From NCBI RefSeq assembly GCF_002135375.1, contig NZ_NEGH01000018.1, positions 1-43,186 of the forward strand: 43,186 nucleotides of DNA. The letters are read 5' to 3'. This stretch comes from Acinetobacter sp. ANC 4558. GTDB lineage: Bacteria; Pseudomonadota; Gammaproteobacteria; Pseudomonadales; Moraxellaceae. Position 1 is the stretch's first letter, and every line of letters starts with the position of its first letter. The notes below the pieces were generated by a model, which saw nothing but the letters and a program-made list of their open reading frames with translations, did no database searches and had not been told where the DNA came from. Positions 29,688 to 38,317 of the stretch are shown piece after piece. A program made the position numbers and the translations under genes.

Positions 29688-30437
29688 ATGTTAACTTCAA
29701 GAACGATATCCGTAGATGTTAAATCTAGTCATCAAGTGAGTGAGTTTAAAAGAGGTTTAAAAACTTCTATTCCTTTGCTCTTAGCGATTACACCTTTTGC
29801 CTTAGTACTCGGTGCTCAAGCCACTCAAAAAGGCTTCTCTTTTTTAGAAGTTCCATTACTTACAGGTTTAAATTTTGCTGGTGGTTCTGAATTTGCAATT
29901 CTTGAAATGTGGACAAATCCACCCAATATTATGATGTTGATATTTATTACCTTTTTAGTTAATTGTCGTCATTTACTCATGGGAGCAAGTTTAGTTCCCT
30001 ATCTACGGCATTTACCCAATAAAAAAGTTTTGCCTGCTTTATTTTTCTTAGTGGATGAAAGTTGGGCTGTTTCTTATGCAGATGCACAAAAAAATCAAAA
30101 AAAAATGGGTTTTCAACATGCTTTTAGCATGCCTTTTTATGCAGGATTATGCTTTGCCCTATACATCATGTGGGTATTCTTTACCGCTTTAGGTGGAATG
30201 ATAGGACCTACGCTTGGGGATATTAGTCGCTTCGGCTTCGATATGGCATTCCCAGCCGTTTTTTTAGTGCTTTTACGTGGCATGTGGAAAGGATTTAATT
30301 CAGCACGTCCGTGGCTGGTCAGTCTCGTTTGTGCTGCATTGGCTTACCTATATTTACCGAATGGTTGGTATGTACCAATTGGCGCAATTTGCGGTATTGC
30401 TTCTGCATTTTATTTGATAGGAGATGATGCAGAATGA
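29688..30437 (+). CDS. azlC: AzlC-family branched-chain amino acid exporter, large subunit
   Basis: The 249-residue inner-membrane protein has several hydrophobic helices and the family block TPFALVLGAQATQKGF near the N-terminus. NCRHLLMGASLVPYLR is the family hallmark, followed by FFLVDESWAVSYAD. AzlC with AzlD forms an exporter; the closest studied pairs are B. subtilis AzlCD and E. coli YgaZH (valine export). It overlaps azlD by four bases (ATGA), so the two are translationally coupled. Confidence 0.93.
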   Translation: MLTSRTISVDVKSSHQVSEFKRGLKTSIPLLLAITPFALVLGAQATQKGFSFLEVPLLTGLNFAGGSEFAILEMWTNPPNIMMLIFITFLVNCRHLLMGASLVPYLRHLPNKKVLPALFFLVDESWAVSYADAQKNQKKMGFQHAFSMPFYAGLCFALYIMWVFFTALGGMIGPTLGDISRFGFDMAFPAVFLVLLRGMWKGFNSARPWLVSLVCAALAYLYLPNGWYVPIGAICGIASAFYLIGDDAE

Positions 30438-30733
30438 TTCACATGTCGACATTGATTGCCATTTTATTTGTTGCACTCACCACCTATTTAACACGAATTT
30501 TAGGGTATCTCTTATTAAAGAATAAAACCCTAAGTACACGCCAGCGGAAAATTTTAGAAGTGGTTCCAGGCTGCGTACTCATTTCAGTAATTGCACCTTA
30601 TTTTGTTCAAGATAATCTTATTGATTTAATTGCCATTGTCATCACACTATTTGCAGCTTCTCGTTTTTCATTATTGCCTACTGTCGTGATTAGTATGTTT
30701 TCAGCTGCTATTCTTCGAATGGGATTATTATAA
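30434..30733 (+). CDS. azlD: AzlD-family branched-chain amino acid exporter, small subunit
   Basis: This 99-residue membrane protein has three to four hydrophobic helices and the family features ALTTYLTRILGYLL at the start and LEVVPGCVLISVIAPYF in the middle. It is the partner of AzlC; the start overlaps the azlC stop by four bases. A strong hairpin follows within ten bases. Confidence 0.9.
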   Translation: MIHMSTLIAILFVALTTYLTRILGYLLLKNKTLSTRQRKILEVVPGCVLISVIAPYFVQDNLIDLIAIVITLFAASRFSLLPTVVISMFSAAILRMGLL

Positions 30734-30771
30734 AAAAGTCCTGTAATTATTATGATCAATAATTACAGGAC
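30731..30771. terminator. Bidirectional terminator between azlD and the dehydrogenase gene
   Basis: A perfect 14-bp stem (30738-30751 with 30758-30771), loop ATGATC, has six T following on the minus strand and a T-rich stretch a little further on the plus strand. Confidence 0.85.
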
Positions 30772-30800
30772 GTTCTGCTTTTAATTTTTATCACACGACT

Positions 30801-31832
30801 TTATCTATATTTATAAAAAGATTCACATAAATCTAAGAGTCGATTTGCATACCCCCATTCATTATCATACCAAGCAAATACTTTAGCTTGATGTCCAACT
30901 ACCATGGTTTGGGTTAAATCGACAATTAAAGAATAGGGTAAATGATTAAAGTCGCTTGAAACCAATGGTTCTGTCGTCACTTGCATAATTTCAGAAAACA
31001 GATGTTCTGCCGCATATTGTAATGCATGATTAATTGCTTGAACAGAAAGTGCATTTGTCGAATTAAAGGTTAAATCAATTGCAGCAACATTAATGGTTGG
31101 AACACGAATGGAATAACCATCTATTCGATTTTCCATTTTAGGTAAGACTTGCTTTAAAGCCCCTAATGCAGAAGATGTGGTTGGAATAATATTTTGTCCA
31201 GATGCACGTGCACGACGTAAATCTCGATGTGCATGATCAAGTACAGACTGATCTGCTGTCATGGCATGTATTTCTGTCATTAAAGCAGTTTCGATACCAA
31301 AAGCATCATCAATAATTTTAACCAAAGGCACCAAAGCTTGTGTTGTACATGACACGCTCGAAATGATTTGATCAGATGTTTTTACATCTTGATGATTTAC
31401 ACCATAAACAATGGCTGCATCCACCGTATCAAATGGCGCTGCACCAATAATGACACGTTTCGCACCTGCCTGAATATGCTGTGTTGCTGCCTGATGCGAA
31501 CGGAACAAGCCCGTACATTCTAAAACGACATCAACATTTAACAACTGCCAAGGCAAACAAGACGGTTCTGCTTGATTAAATACGTGTACTTTAAGTTTTT
31601 TCCCATTGCTTTCAATCAGTAAATAATTCTCTCCATTTTCTTCTAAAGTATTCACCTGACCTAAAAACCGACCATGTGTCGTATCATACTTAAACAAATG
31701 GGTTAAAGTATTTAAATCTGCGACATCATTAATAGCAATTATTTCAAAATTAAACTTTTGTGGATGTTCAAACCAAGCTCTTAATACATTCCGCCCAATT
31801 CTTCCAAAACCATTAATTGCTACACGTTGCAT
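30801..31832 (-). CDS. Glyceraldehyde-3-phosphate / erythrose-4-phosphate dehydrogenase family protein
   Basis: The 343-residue protein has the Rossmann start INGFGRIGRNVLRAW and a catalytic Cys162 in SVSCTTQ. The active-site His is in EIHAMT, and the C-terminal WYDNEWGYANRLLD is present. Features shared with Epd are HRDLRRARASGQNIIPT and RVPTINVAAIDLTF. The usual SCTTN is SCTTQ here. It could serve as GapA-type GAPDH or as Epd in vitamin B6 synthesis; no pdxB or pgk lies next to it to decide. Acinetobacter lacks a complete upper glycolysis, so a gluconeogenic or B6 role is plausible. Monocistronic. Confidence 0.88.
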   Translation of the reverse strand: MQRVAINGFGRIGRNVLRAWFEHPQKFNFEIIAINDVADLNTLTHLFKYDTTHGRFLGQVNTLEENGENYLLIESNGKKLKVHVFNQAEPSCLPWQLLNVDVVLECTGLFRSHQAATQHIQAGAKRVIIGAAPFDTVDAAIVYGVNHQDVKTSDQIISSVSCTTQALVPLVKIIDDAFGIETALMTEIHAMTADQSVLDHAHRDLRRARASGQNIIPTTSSALGALKQVLPKMENRIDGYSIRVPTINVAAIDLTFNSTNALSVQAINHALQYAAEHLFSEIMQVTTEPLVSSDFNHLPYSLIVDLTQTMVVGHQAKVFAWYDNEWGYANRLLDLCESFYKYR

Positions 31833-32245
31833 TCTTTGTCCTTAAGCTTAAAGATTTAAGTGATCTCAGTGCTATGGTAATAGATTTCTTGATAAAACTG
31901 ATATGTTTTCCTCATGAAAATAAACTAAATTTTCAATTTTAAAATACAACATCTAATCAATTATTTTTAAATAAAACCTAAAATTCACATCAATTCATAA
32001 ATTAAATCCATATCATTAAAAGGGTTTTTATATGTTGTATAAATTTTAGTTTCTATACAGCAAAAATAAAGAAATCAATAAAACCCGCGTATTATGATTT
32101 AATCCCTCAAAATCATTGGTGAATAGTGCTTTTTCCGTTATAATTTGGCGTTTTAAAATTTTAAGCCAGTTTATTAAGCAATTTCTCCAATTATTATAGC
32201 TTGATAAACTATTAGCCAAATCGAAATTTATGGAGTGACTTGGTT
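31833..32245. other. Regulatory gap between the dehydrogenase gene and alaS
   Basis: About 410 AT-rich bases between divergent genes. It contains the alaS promoter candidate at 32116-32144 and a leader of about 95 bases. No T-box-like or other known riboswitch was recognised. Confidence 0.5.
32116..32144 (+). promoter_or_regulatory. Probable sigma-70 promoter of alaS
   Basis: TTGGTG (32116-32121), a 17-base spacer and a perfect TATAAT (32139-32144) are followed by a G/C discriminator (TTGGCG). Only three of six -35 bases match the consensus. Confidence 0.6.
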
Positions 32246-34939
32246 GTGAGTACTCGTTTTATGACATCCGCTGAAATTCGCGAAGCTTTCTTAAGCTATT
32301 TTGAATCGCAAGGACATACGCGTGTCGCGTCGAGTTCACTTGTCCCAGCCAATGATCCGACCTTATTGTTTACCAATGCTGGTATGAATCAGTTTAAAGA
32401 CTGCTTCCTTGGCTTAGAAAAACGAGACTATGTGCGTGCAACGTCTTCACAAAAATGTGTACGTGCTGGCGGTAAACACAATGACCTTGATAACGTTGGC
32501 TATACTGCACGTCACCATACGTTCTTTGAAATGCTTGGAAACTTCTCTTTTGGGGATTACTTTAAGCGTGATGCCATCAAATTTGCTTGGGAATTTCTCA
32601 CCGGCGACAAATGGTTAGCGCTGCCTAAAGATAAACTTTACGTTACTGTTTATCATACCGATGACGAAGCATTTGACATCTGGCACAAAGAAGTAGGTTT
32701 AGATGCTAGTCGAATTATTCGTATTGGCGATAATAAAGGCGAGAAATACGCATCAGATAACTTTTGGGCAATGGGTGATACAGGTCCATGTGGTCCTTGT
32801 TCAGAAATTTTTTATGATCATGGCGATCATATCTGGGGTGGCTTACCTGGAAGTCCTGAAGAAGATGGCGATCGTTTTATTGAAATTTGGAATAACGTCT
32901 TTATGCAGTTTAACCGTACTGCAGATGGCGTACTCCACCCTCTTCCAGCACCATCTGTTGATACAGGTATGGGTTTAGAGCGTATTTCTGCTGTTTTACA
33001 ACATGTAAACTCAAACTATGAAATCGATTTATTCCAAAATTTATTAAAAGCTGCTGCAAAAATTATCGATCTAGATATCACAGAAATTGAAGCAACTGCA
33101 AAAGCAACAAATAAGCCAATCGAATATCCAGCATCGCTCAAAGTTGTTGCAGACCATGCACGTTCTTGCTGTTTCCTCATTGCAGATGGTGTAAATCCGT
33201 CAAATGAAGGTCGTGGCTATGTTCTACGTCGTATCATTCGTCGTGCTGTACGTCATGGTAATAAACTTGGTGCAACAGGCACTTTCTTCTATAAAATGCT
33301 ACAACCACTTATTGATGTTATGGGTGTCGCTTATCCTGAACTTGAAGCACAAAAATTACGTATTGAAACTGCACTTTTAAAAGAAGAAGAGCAATTTGCC
33401 AAAACCTTAGAACAAGGTTTGAAATTACTTGAAGGTGAATTAGCACAGCTTAAAGGCACGATTATTCCTGGTGCAACAGTATTCAAACTATATGACACAT
33501 ATGGCTTCCCAACTGACTTAACCGCAGATATTGCACGTGAACGTGATTTAACCATTGATGAAGCTGGTTTTGAAGTTGAAATGGCTGCCCAACGCCAACG
33601 TGCACGTGATGCTGGAAAGTTTGCAATTGATTACAACTCAATTATTAATGTTGAAGGTGATACACAATTTGACGGTTATGATTCAACACAAGGTCAAGGT
33701 CAAATTATTGCCATCTATAAAGATGGCGTACAAGTAAATGAAATAGTTGAAGGTGATGAAGCACTAATCGTGCTAAATCAAACACCATTTTATGCAGAAA
33801 GTGGTGGCCAAATTGGTGATACAGGTATCTTTAAAAATGATACAGGTATTTTTGAAGTCCAAGATACCAAAAAATCTGGTGGTGCTTTTGTCCATCAAGG
33901 TATTGTAACTATGGGCAATTTAATCACAACTCAAAACGTTACTGCGATTGTAAAAGCAGATATTCGTGATGCAACTGCGCGCAATCACTCTGCAACACAT
34001 CTACTTCATTCAGCATTACGTCAAGTATTAGGTTCACATGTACAACAAAAAGGTTCTTTGGTTGCAAGCGAACTGTTGCGTTTTGACTTTGCCAATGATC
34101 AACCTGTGACTTTTGAACAACTTCAAGAAATCGAACGTCTTGTCAATCAGGAAGTGATTGCGAATACCATCGTTTCTACCGAATTATTAAACATTGATGC
34201 AGCGAAAGAAAAAGGTGCAATGATGTTATTTGGTGAAAAATACGGTAATGAAGTTCGTGTCCTTTCAATGGGATCAGTTCAAGATGAACAGAATTTCTCT
34301 ATTGAACTATGTGGTGGTATCCACGTAAAACGCACTGGTGATATTGGCTTATTTAAAATTACTTCTGAAGGTGGTGTTGCCGCTGGTGTACGTCGTATTG
34401 AAGCAATCACAGGTGAGAAAGCACTTGATGTAGTACAAAAAATTGATCGTGACATCTATACGATGAATGATTTGTTAAAAGCACAAAAAGATCAGACTCT
34501 AGAAAAAGTTGAAGCTTTAGCATCGACTGCTTCTAGTTTGCAAAAACAGATTGAACAACTCAATCAAAAATTAGCAAATTTCCAAGCAACTGAGTTACTC
34601 AATCAAGTACAGTCACTTGCAGGACGATCAACCCTTATTACCGTCGTTCAAAATGTAGATGCGAAATCACTTCGTAATTTACATGATGGTGTTAAATCAA
34701 AATTAAATCATGCAATTATCGTTATTGCAGGTGTAGAGGGTGACAAAGTTAGCCTGATCGCATCTGTTGCAAACGATTTTATTGCATCAATTAAAGCAGG
34801 CGATATCATCAAATACCTAGCGCAAGAGTTAGGTGGTAAAGGTGGTGGAAAACCTGACTTAGCACAAGGTGGCGCGCCACTCAACGAGAAGTTACAACCT
34901 ATCATGGCAAGCTTACCTGCTTGGCTTGAAGCAAAATAA
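32246..34939 (+). CDS. alaS: Alanyl-tRNA synthetase
   Basis: AlaS charges tRNA-Ala and edits mischarged serine and glycine. The class II catalytic domain starts the protein ([18 protein letters not shown], then [12 protein letters not shown] and [32 protein letters not shown]). The tRNA-recognition domain follows. The editing domain has [17 protein letters not shown] and the zinc ligands in [10 protein letters not shown]. The C-terminal DHHA1 domain ends with [15 protein letters not shown]. Three starts are possible: TTG 32240, GTG 32246 and ATG 32261. GGAG at 32232-32235 suits GTG 32246 best, giving 897 residues. In Acinetobacter genomes I know of, lysC follows alaS; here an integrase gene does. 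Confidence 0.97.
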   Translation: MSTRFMTSAEIREAFLSYFESQGHTRVASSSLVPANDPTLLFTNAGMNQFKDCFLGLEKRDYVRATSSQKCVRAGGKHNDLDNVGYTARHHTFFEMLGNFSFGDYFKRDAIKFAWEFLTGDKWLALPKDKLYVTVYHTDDEAFDIWHKEVGLDASRIIRIGDNKGEKYASDNFWAMGDTGPCGPCSEIFYDHGDHIWGGLPGSPEEDGDRFIEIWNNVFMQFNRTADGVLHPLPAPSVDTGMGLERISAVLQHVNSNYEIDLFQNLLKAAAKIIDLDITEIEATAKATNKPIEYPASLKVVADHARSCCFLIADGVNPSNEGRGYVLRRIIRRAVRHGNKLGATGTFFYKMLQPLIDVMGVAYPELEAQKLRIETALLKEEEQFAKTLEQGLKLLEGELAQLKGTIIPGATVFKLYDTYGFPTDLTADIARERDLTIDEAGFEVEMAAQRQRARDAGKFAIDYNSIINVEGDTQFDGYDSTQGQGQIIAIYKDGVQVNEIVEGDEALIVLNQTPFYAESGGQIGDTGIFKNDTGIFEVQDTKKSGGAFVHQGIVTMGNLITTQNVTAIVKADIRDATARNHSATHLLHSALRQVLGSHVQQKGSLVASELLRFDFANDQPVTFEQLQEIERLVNQEVIANTIVSTELLNIDAAKEKGAMMLFGEKYGNEVRVLSMGSVQDEQNFSIELCGGIHVKRTGDIGLFKITSEGGVAAGVRRIEAITGEKALDVVQKIDRDIYTMNDLLKAQKDQTLEKVEALASTASSLQKQIEQLNQKLANFQATELLNQVQSLAGRSTLITVVQNVDAKSLRNLHDGVKSKLNHAIIVIAGVEGDKVSLIASVANDFIASIKAGDIIKYLAQELGGKGGGKPDLAQGGAPLNEKLQPIMASLPAWLEAK

Positions 34940-34960
34940 ATAACTTCACTTTTTGTGTAC

Positions 34961-34986
34961 TGATTCTGAAAGCTATATCAGAATCA
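34961..34986 (+). terminator. Hairpin after alaS
   Basis: A perfect 9-bp stem (34961-34969 with 34978-34986) with an eight-base loop lies 21 bases beyond the alaS stop. No T run follows, so rho-independent termination is doubtful. Confidence 0.45.
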
Positions 34987-35006
34987 TGGCTTAATATGGA
35001 ACAACT

Positions 35007-35227
35007 ATGGCATTAATCGTTCAAAAGGATTAGTGCCATGTTGTCACACCAAGACACACCAAGACAAAAAACATAATAAAAACCATATCTTCATTCATTT
35101 ACCACAATATCAACATGGACAAACTAGGACATATTAAGACACAATATGTCACATTAGTTATGTACACAACTGCGTACATAATTGCACTTTATGCTCCCCT
35201 TCAAAAAATTATGTACACAGGTGATCT
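35007..35227. repeat. Repeat-dense region before the integrase: probable attachment/regulatory site
   Basis: This 220-base stretch holds five kinds of repeat. (1) A 12-bp inverted repeat with one wobble (35007-35018 with 35028-35039). (2) A perfect tandem 10-bp repeat CACACCAAGA (35045-35064). (3) RGACA motifs at exact 10-base spacing (35052, 35062 and again 35117, 35127, 35137). (4) GACATATT/AATATGTC, 8-bp inverted (35128-35135 with 35143-35150). (5) TTATGTAC/GTACATAA, 8-bp inverted (35158-35165 with 35174-35181), with TTATGTACACA repeated directly at 35209-35219 beside the integrase start. Helically phased motifs next to an integrase are what arm-type integrase sites and the integrase operator look like. 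The crossover core cannot be fixed without the other end. Confidence 0.6.
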
Positions 35228-36430
35228 ATGTCTTTAACTGAAATGTGGCTAAAAGCTAATAATGGCAAGGCACGAGATAAAGTTGAGGAAATAGCTGATC
35301 GGGACTCAATGAGTGTTCGAGTGTCGCCGAAAGGTAAAATAGTTTTTCAGTTAAGGTATAGATTTACTGGAAAAGCAGAACGATTGGATTTAGGGTCATA
35401 CCCTCATATGTCCTTAAAAGAAGCACGGATCAAAGCAAATGAAATGAGATCTTTGTTAGACCAAGGTAAAAACCCGAAAATTGAAGTTCGTGTTCAGCAA
35501 CAAAAATATATCAATGCCACGACTTTTAAGGATGTTTTCAATGACTGGTATGAAGGTTATTGTATAAAAAAGAAAACATCGGCATCTGACATAAAAACTT
35601 CATTTGAATTACATGTATTTTCTGAAATTGGGGATTTGCCAATTGATCGTATTACATTACAACAGTGGCTCGCTATTTTAGAAGAATTGGCTGAGGATAA
35701 ACCCTCAATTGCCGAAAGAGTACTTACTAATGCTAAGCAAGTTTTAAAGTGGGCCAAGAAACGTGAATTACTTGAAGTCAATGCACTTTCAGATATTTAT
35801 GCTAAAGAGGATCTTGGTATAGAGAAAAATAGAGTTAATCGAATTTTAGCTGATGAAGAAATAACAATGGTATTGAAGGCTATAGAAACCTCTAAGCTTC
35901 TACCTAAAAATAAAATATTCTTAAAATTATGTTTAATGTTTGGTTGTCGTAATGGTGAATTACGAAAAGCTAAAAAAAGTGATTTTGATTTAAAAAGAAA
36001 AGTCTGGATTGTTCCAGTTGCGAATAATAAGGTTGGTAAGAAAACAGGACGTGAAATAATTCGCCCTATTCTTCCCGAAATGGAAAATCTAATTATTGAA
36101 GCAATGGAACATAGTAGTTGTGAATACTTTCTTACTAATGATAATGCGGAAACTCCAATGGGTAATGGGGCTTCAATAGCCTTACCTGCTAACATAATGG
36201 AGAGATTGCGCAGACATTATGATTACAACATGAAACACTGGACTCTGCATGATTTAAGAAGAACTGCACGCACAAACTTTAGTGCATTCACTTCGCGTGA
36301 TGTTGCAGAATTAATGATTGGCCATGTGATGCCAGGCGAGCAAGGAACTTATGATTATTATGAGTATATTCCACAACAAACAGATGCTTATTCAAAATGG
36401 ATAGGCAAGCTTAATAAGTTAGGAATCTAA
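35228..36430 (+). CDS. Tyrosine-type site-specific integrase (P4-like)
   Basis: The 400-residue protein has the N-terminal DUF4102-like arm-binding domain (FQLRYRFTGKAERLDLGSYP), a SAM-like core-binding domain (about residues 95-180) and a catalytic domain. Catalytic residues are visible: Arg241 in FGCRNGELR, His341 and Arg344 in HDLRRTAR, His366 in MIGHVMPGEQG, and the nucleophilic Tyr within YDYYEY at 375-380. All are intact, so the enzyme may be active. It starts 288 bases after alaS and points away from it, as integrases of prophages and genomic islands do at one end of the element. P4-type relatives usually target tRNA genes, but none is seen here. Confidence 0.92.
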   Translation: MSLTEMWLKANNGKARDKVEEIADRDSMSVRVSPKGKIVFQLRYRFTGKAERLDLGSYPHMSLKEARIKANEMRSLLDQGKNPKIEVRVQQQKYINATTFKDVFNDWYEGYCIKKKTSASDIKTSFELHVFSEIGDLPIDRITLQQWLAILEELAEDKPSIAERVLTNAKQVLKWAKKRELLEVNALSDIYAKEDLGIEKNRVNRILADEEITMVLKAIETSKLLPKNKIFLKLCLMFGCRNGELRKAKKSDFDLKRKVWIVPVANNKVGKKTGREIIRPILPEMENLIIEAMEHSSCEYFLTNDNAETPMGNGASIALPANIMERLRRHYDYNMKHWTLHDLRRTARTNFSAFTSRDVAELMIGHVMPGEQGTYDYYEYIPQQTDAYSKWIGKLNKLGI

Positions 36431-36434
36431 ATTT

Positions 36435-36460
36435 TGGTACCCTCATCAATAAAGGTACCA
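36435..36460 (+). terminator. Inverted repeat just after the integrase gene
   Basis: TGGTACC (36435-36441) and GGTACCA (36454-36460) form a 7-bp stem with a 12-base loop five bases beyond the integrase stop. No T run follows, so it may be a weak terminator or a protein-binding site. Confidence 0.35.
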
Positions 36461-36552
36461 TTACATCACTTAAATTATCTACAACATTTAAATTTGAATT
36501 TATTTTGATCTACGTATAATATTTGATTAAGTAACTTTATCGATTAGAAGAT

Positions 36553-36669
36553 ATGTCAAATAATCATGGTGGGAAGCGTGAAGGCGCTGGTAGAAAGTTT
36601 ATTTATAATGAACCAACCAAAGTTTTACGTGTCCCAGAATCACGTATTATAGAAATAAAACTACCTTAG
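36553..36669 (+). pseudogene. Short basic ORF (38 aa), probable 5' fragment of a phage/island gene
   Basis: ATG 36553, preceded by AGAAG, opens a 38-codon frame ending at TAG 36669. The peptide begins MSNNHGGKREGAGRK and continues PTKVLRVPESRI. The glycine- and arginine-rich GGKREGAGRK start is common at the N-terminus of phage and island proteins, where it precedes a larger domain. Here the frame stops just where such a domain would begin. I recall similar starts on UmuD-like proteins of Acinetobacter but cannot confirm it. It may be a remnant or a true small protein. A hairpin follows at 36680-36697. Confidence 0.4.
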
Positions 36670-36679
36670 CCTAAAAAGT

Positions 36680-36697
36680 AACTACGTTTTCGTAGTT
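36680..36697 (+). terminator. Small hairpin after the 38-codon ORF
   Basis: AACTACG, loop TTTT, CGTAGTT form a perfect 7-bp stem 10 bases after the stop codon, with CTTGTTC following. Plausible weak terminator. Confidence 0.5.
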
Positions 36698-36857
36698 CTT
36701 GTTCAGCTTGTCATATCAAATTACTGTCCTTCTAAAATACTTTGATCTTGCAAATGCATTTGTAGTAAATGCCTGATTTTATATAATACAAATCTACATG
36801 CTTAATAAACATAATATTTAGAATCATTTATAAATCTTATGAAATAAAAATTTAAAA
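36698..36857. other. AT-rich spacer between the ORF fragment and the fimbrial operon
   Basis: The 160 bases show no gene. The fimbrial operon ends at 36858 and should be terminated here, but no convincing stem with a T run was found. Confidence 0.4.
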
Positions 36858-37751
36858 CTATTCAAATGAAATTGTCACATAGGCAAATGATAAAAATGCT
36901 CCTGGAACTACTGTAGTACCTGTACCCATTAAAGTTGATTTAACATCAAAAGTTGTACCACCACCTTGAACCGGCATACTTGTAGGATTACTAATATCTT
37001 TTCCATCTACAGTTAAATAAGTCACGAGACTTCCATCATCTTTTAAACGAATTTTTGTTCCAATATAACCATTATTTGCCGTTGTATCTTTATCTGGAGA
37101 TGTAATTGAAAGCATTACATTAACATCTTGATTACAATATACTTTAAACCTACCATCTTTAACACTTGTTTGACCATTTATAATATCTGACACATTTAAT
37201 TGACCATAATCAAGATCAACATCTTGTGTTTCTAAATTACATTGTACATTGGGGGGAGCAATATTTGCACACTCTCCTCCTGCCATAACAATATAATCTG
37301 AACCACCTGAAGAATTAGAAATACCCATTGCCCCACACCAATCAACGCCTTCTCCTGTTCTATCTGGTGCACTTGATGCTGCAACAGTATAGACATAAGA
37401 ATAGTTGGTACCTTTTTCAAAATATGCTCTTAAAGCTTCACCAACTGTTTTTTCAGTCGTTAATTTTACTCTTGGAATATTTGGGTCTGGATAAAATGTC
37501 CTAGTTGGATTTCCTTTTTGTTGAGTATTAATTTGAATATAACAAGGAGTGGATTCTGAGCAACTTCTATTCAAGGGTTCAGTTGATTTAAAACTATCCT
37601 CCGTCATATAAAGAATAGCAGTATATTGAAATTGTTGATTCCATGGCTTACTTGGGTCCCAATATGAATAAGGAATACTTACAGTCCAAGCATTTGCAAA
37701 TAATAGTGGTGAAAATATCATCCCAATGAGTAAATATAAAAACTTTTGCAC
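36858..37751 (-). CDS. Fimbrial tip adhesin (two-domain)
   Basis: The 297-residue protein has a signal peptide (FLYLLIGMIFSPLLFANA). A unique N-terminal domain (about residues 25-170) has two Cys pairs and presumably binds the receptor. The C-terminal pilin domain starts at PNVQCNLE and ends FAYVTISFE, the donor-strand pattern with a penultimate aromatic residue. That two-part layout is that of FimH/PapG-type tip adhesins. I place the start at GTG 37751, which has AGAGG at proper distance; this leaves the signal peptide at the very start. The TTG at 37778 would overlap the preceding gene by 14 bases. It is the last gene of the fimbrial operon. Ligand unknown. Confidence 0.85.
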   Translation of the reverse strand: MQKFLYLLIGMIFSPLLFANAWTVSIPYSYWDPSKPWNQQFQYTAILYMTEDSFKSTEPLNRSCSESTPCYIQINTQQKGNPTRTFYPDPNIPRVKLTTEKTVGEALRAYFEKGTNYSYVYTVAASSAPDRTGEGVDWCGAMGISNSSGGSDYIVMAGGECANIAPPNVQCNLETQDVDLDYGQLNVSDIINGQTSVKDGRFKVYCNQDVNVMLSITSPDKDTTANNGYIGTKIRLKDDGSLVTYLTVDGKDISNPTSMPVQGGGTTFDVKSTLMGTGTTVVPGAFLSFAYVTISFE

Positions 37752-37764
37752 TTGATTACCTCTA

Positions 37765-38307
37765 TTATTGATATTCAATTAAAAAGTTAGCTATAGCATT
37801 AAACTCGCCTAAGCGAATGTTTTTACGACTAATAGCACTCTGACTGACTTTTACAAAAGCTTTAAAGTTTAAAGCGGATTGATCTTTTATTGTATATGTT
37901 GCCGTTTCCGCATTAAGTGGCATATTTTCCCCATTAGGTTCAACTAATTGAATTGCTATCCCCCATGGATTTAATGGAGTATCTCCTTGTATAATAATCA
38001 ACCGCTGCAAATCCGTATAAAAAGTTTCTTGCCCTGTAAATGAAATTGCTACATTATAAATATCCTCAGTTTGGCACTCAAATTCAATAGCAAAATCTCG
38101 GCTACTAGAACGCCCATGCCATAACAGGTCTTTATTGGTAAGTGTTCCAAAATCTACAAATAAGTCTTCATCTTTTATTTTACATGTTGGACCTAGAATC
38201 TCACCATGAATACGAATGATCGTTTGTGCAATATCATCTGCAGCAAATGAATATACAGGGAAGCTAAATATAGATATAAACCACCAGTAGTATAGCTTTT
38301 TCAACAT
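37765..38307 (-). CDS. Minor fimbrial subunit
   Basis: The 180-residue exported protein has a signal peptide (first about 22 residues, ending SFA). The pilin features are ILGPTCKIKDEDLFVDFGTL at the N-terminus of the mature part, a second Cys in FECQTEDIYNV, and a C-terminal NFLIEYQ with the penultimate Tyr. It lies between the chaperone and adhesin genes, where adaptor subunits usually are. A strong AGGAG site precedes ATG 38307. Confidence 0.85.
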   Translation of the reverse strand: MLKKLYYWWFISIFSFPVYSFAADDIAQTIIRIHGEILGPTCKIKDEDLFVDFGTLTNKDLLWHGRSSSRDFAIEFECQTEDIYNVAISFTGQETFYTDLQRLIIIQGDTPLNPWGIAIQLVEPNGENMPLNAETATYTIKDQSALNFKAFVKVSQSAISRKNIRLGEFNAIANFLIEYQ

Positions 38308-38317
38308 TTAGCACTCC

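Noticed and set aside
35045..35064. Tandem repeat considered as the start of a CRISPR array
   Set aside because: Two adjacent 10-base units without spacers are not CRISPR repeats, and no cas genes are present.
37232..37420. Second open frame inside the tip adhesin gene
   Set aside because: Low-complexity out-of-frame translation without start signal; unlike the nested Rz1 it shows no protein features.
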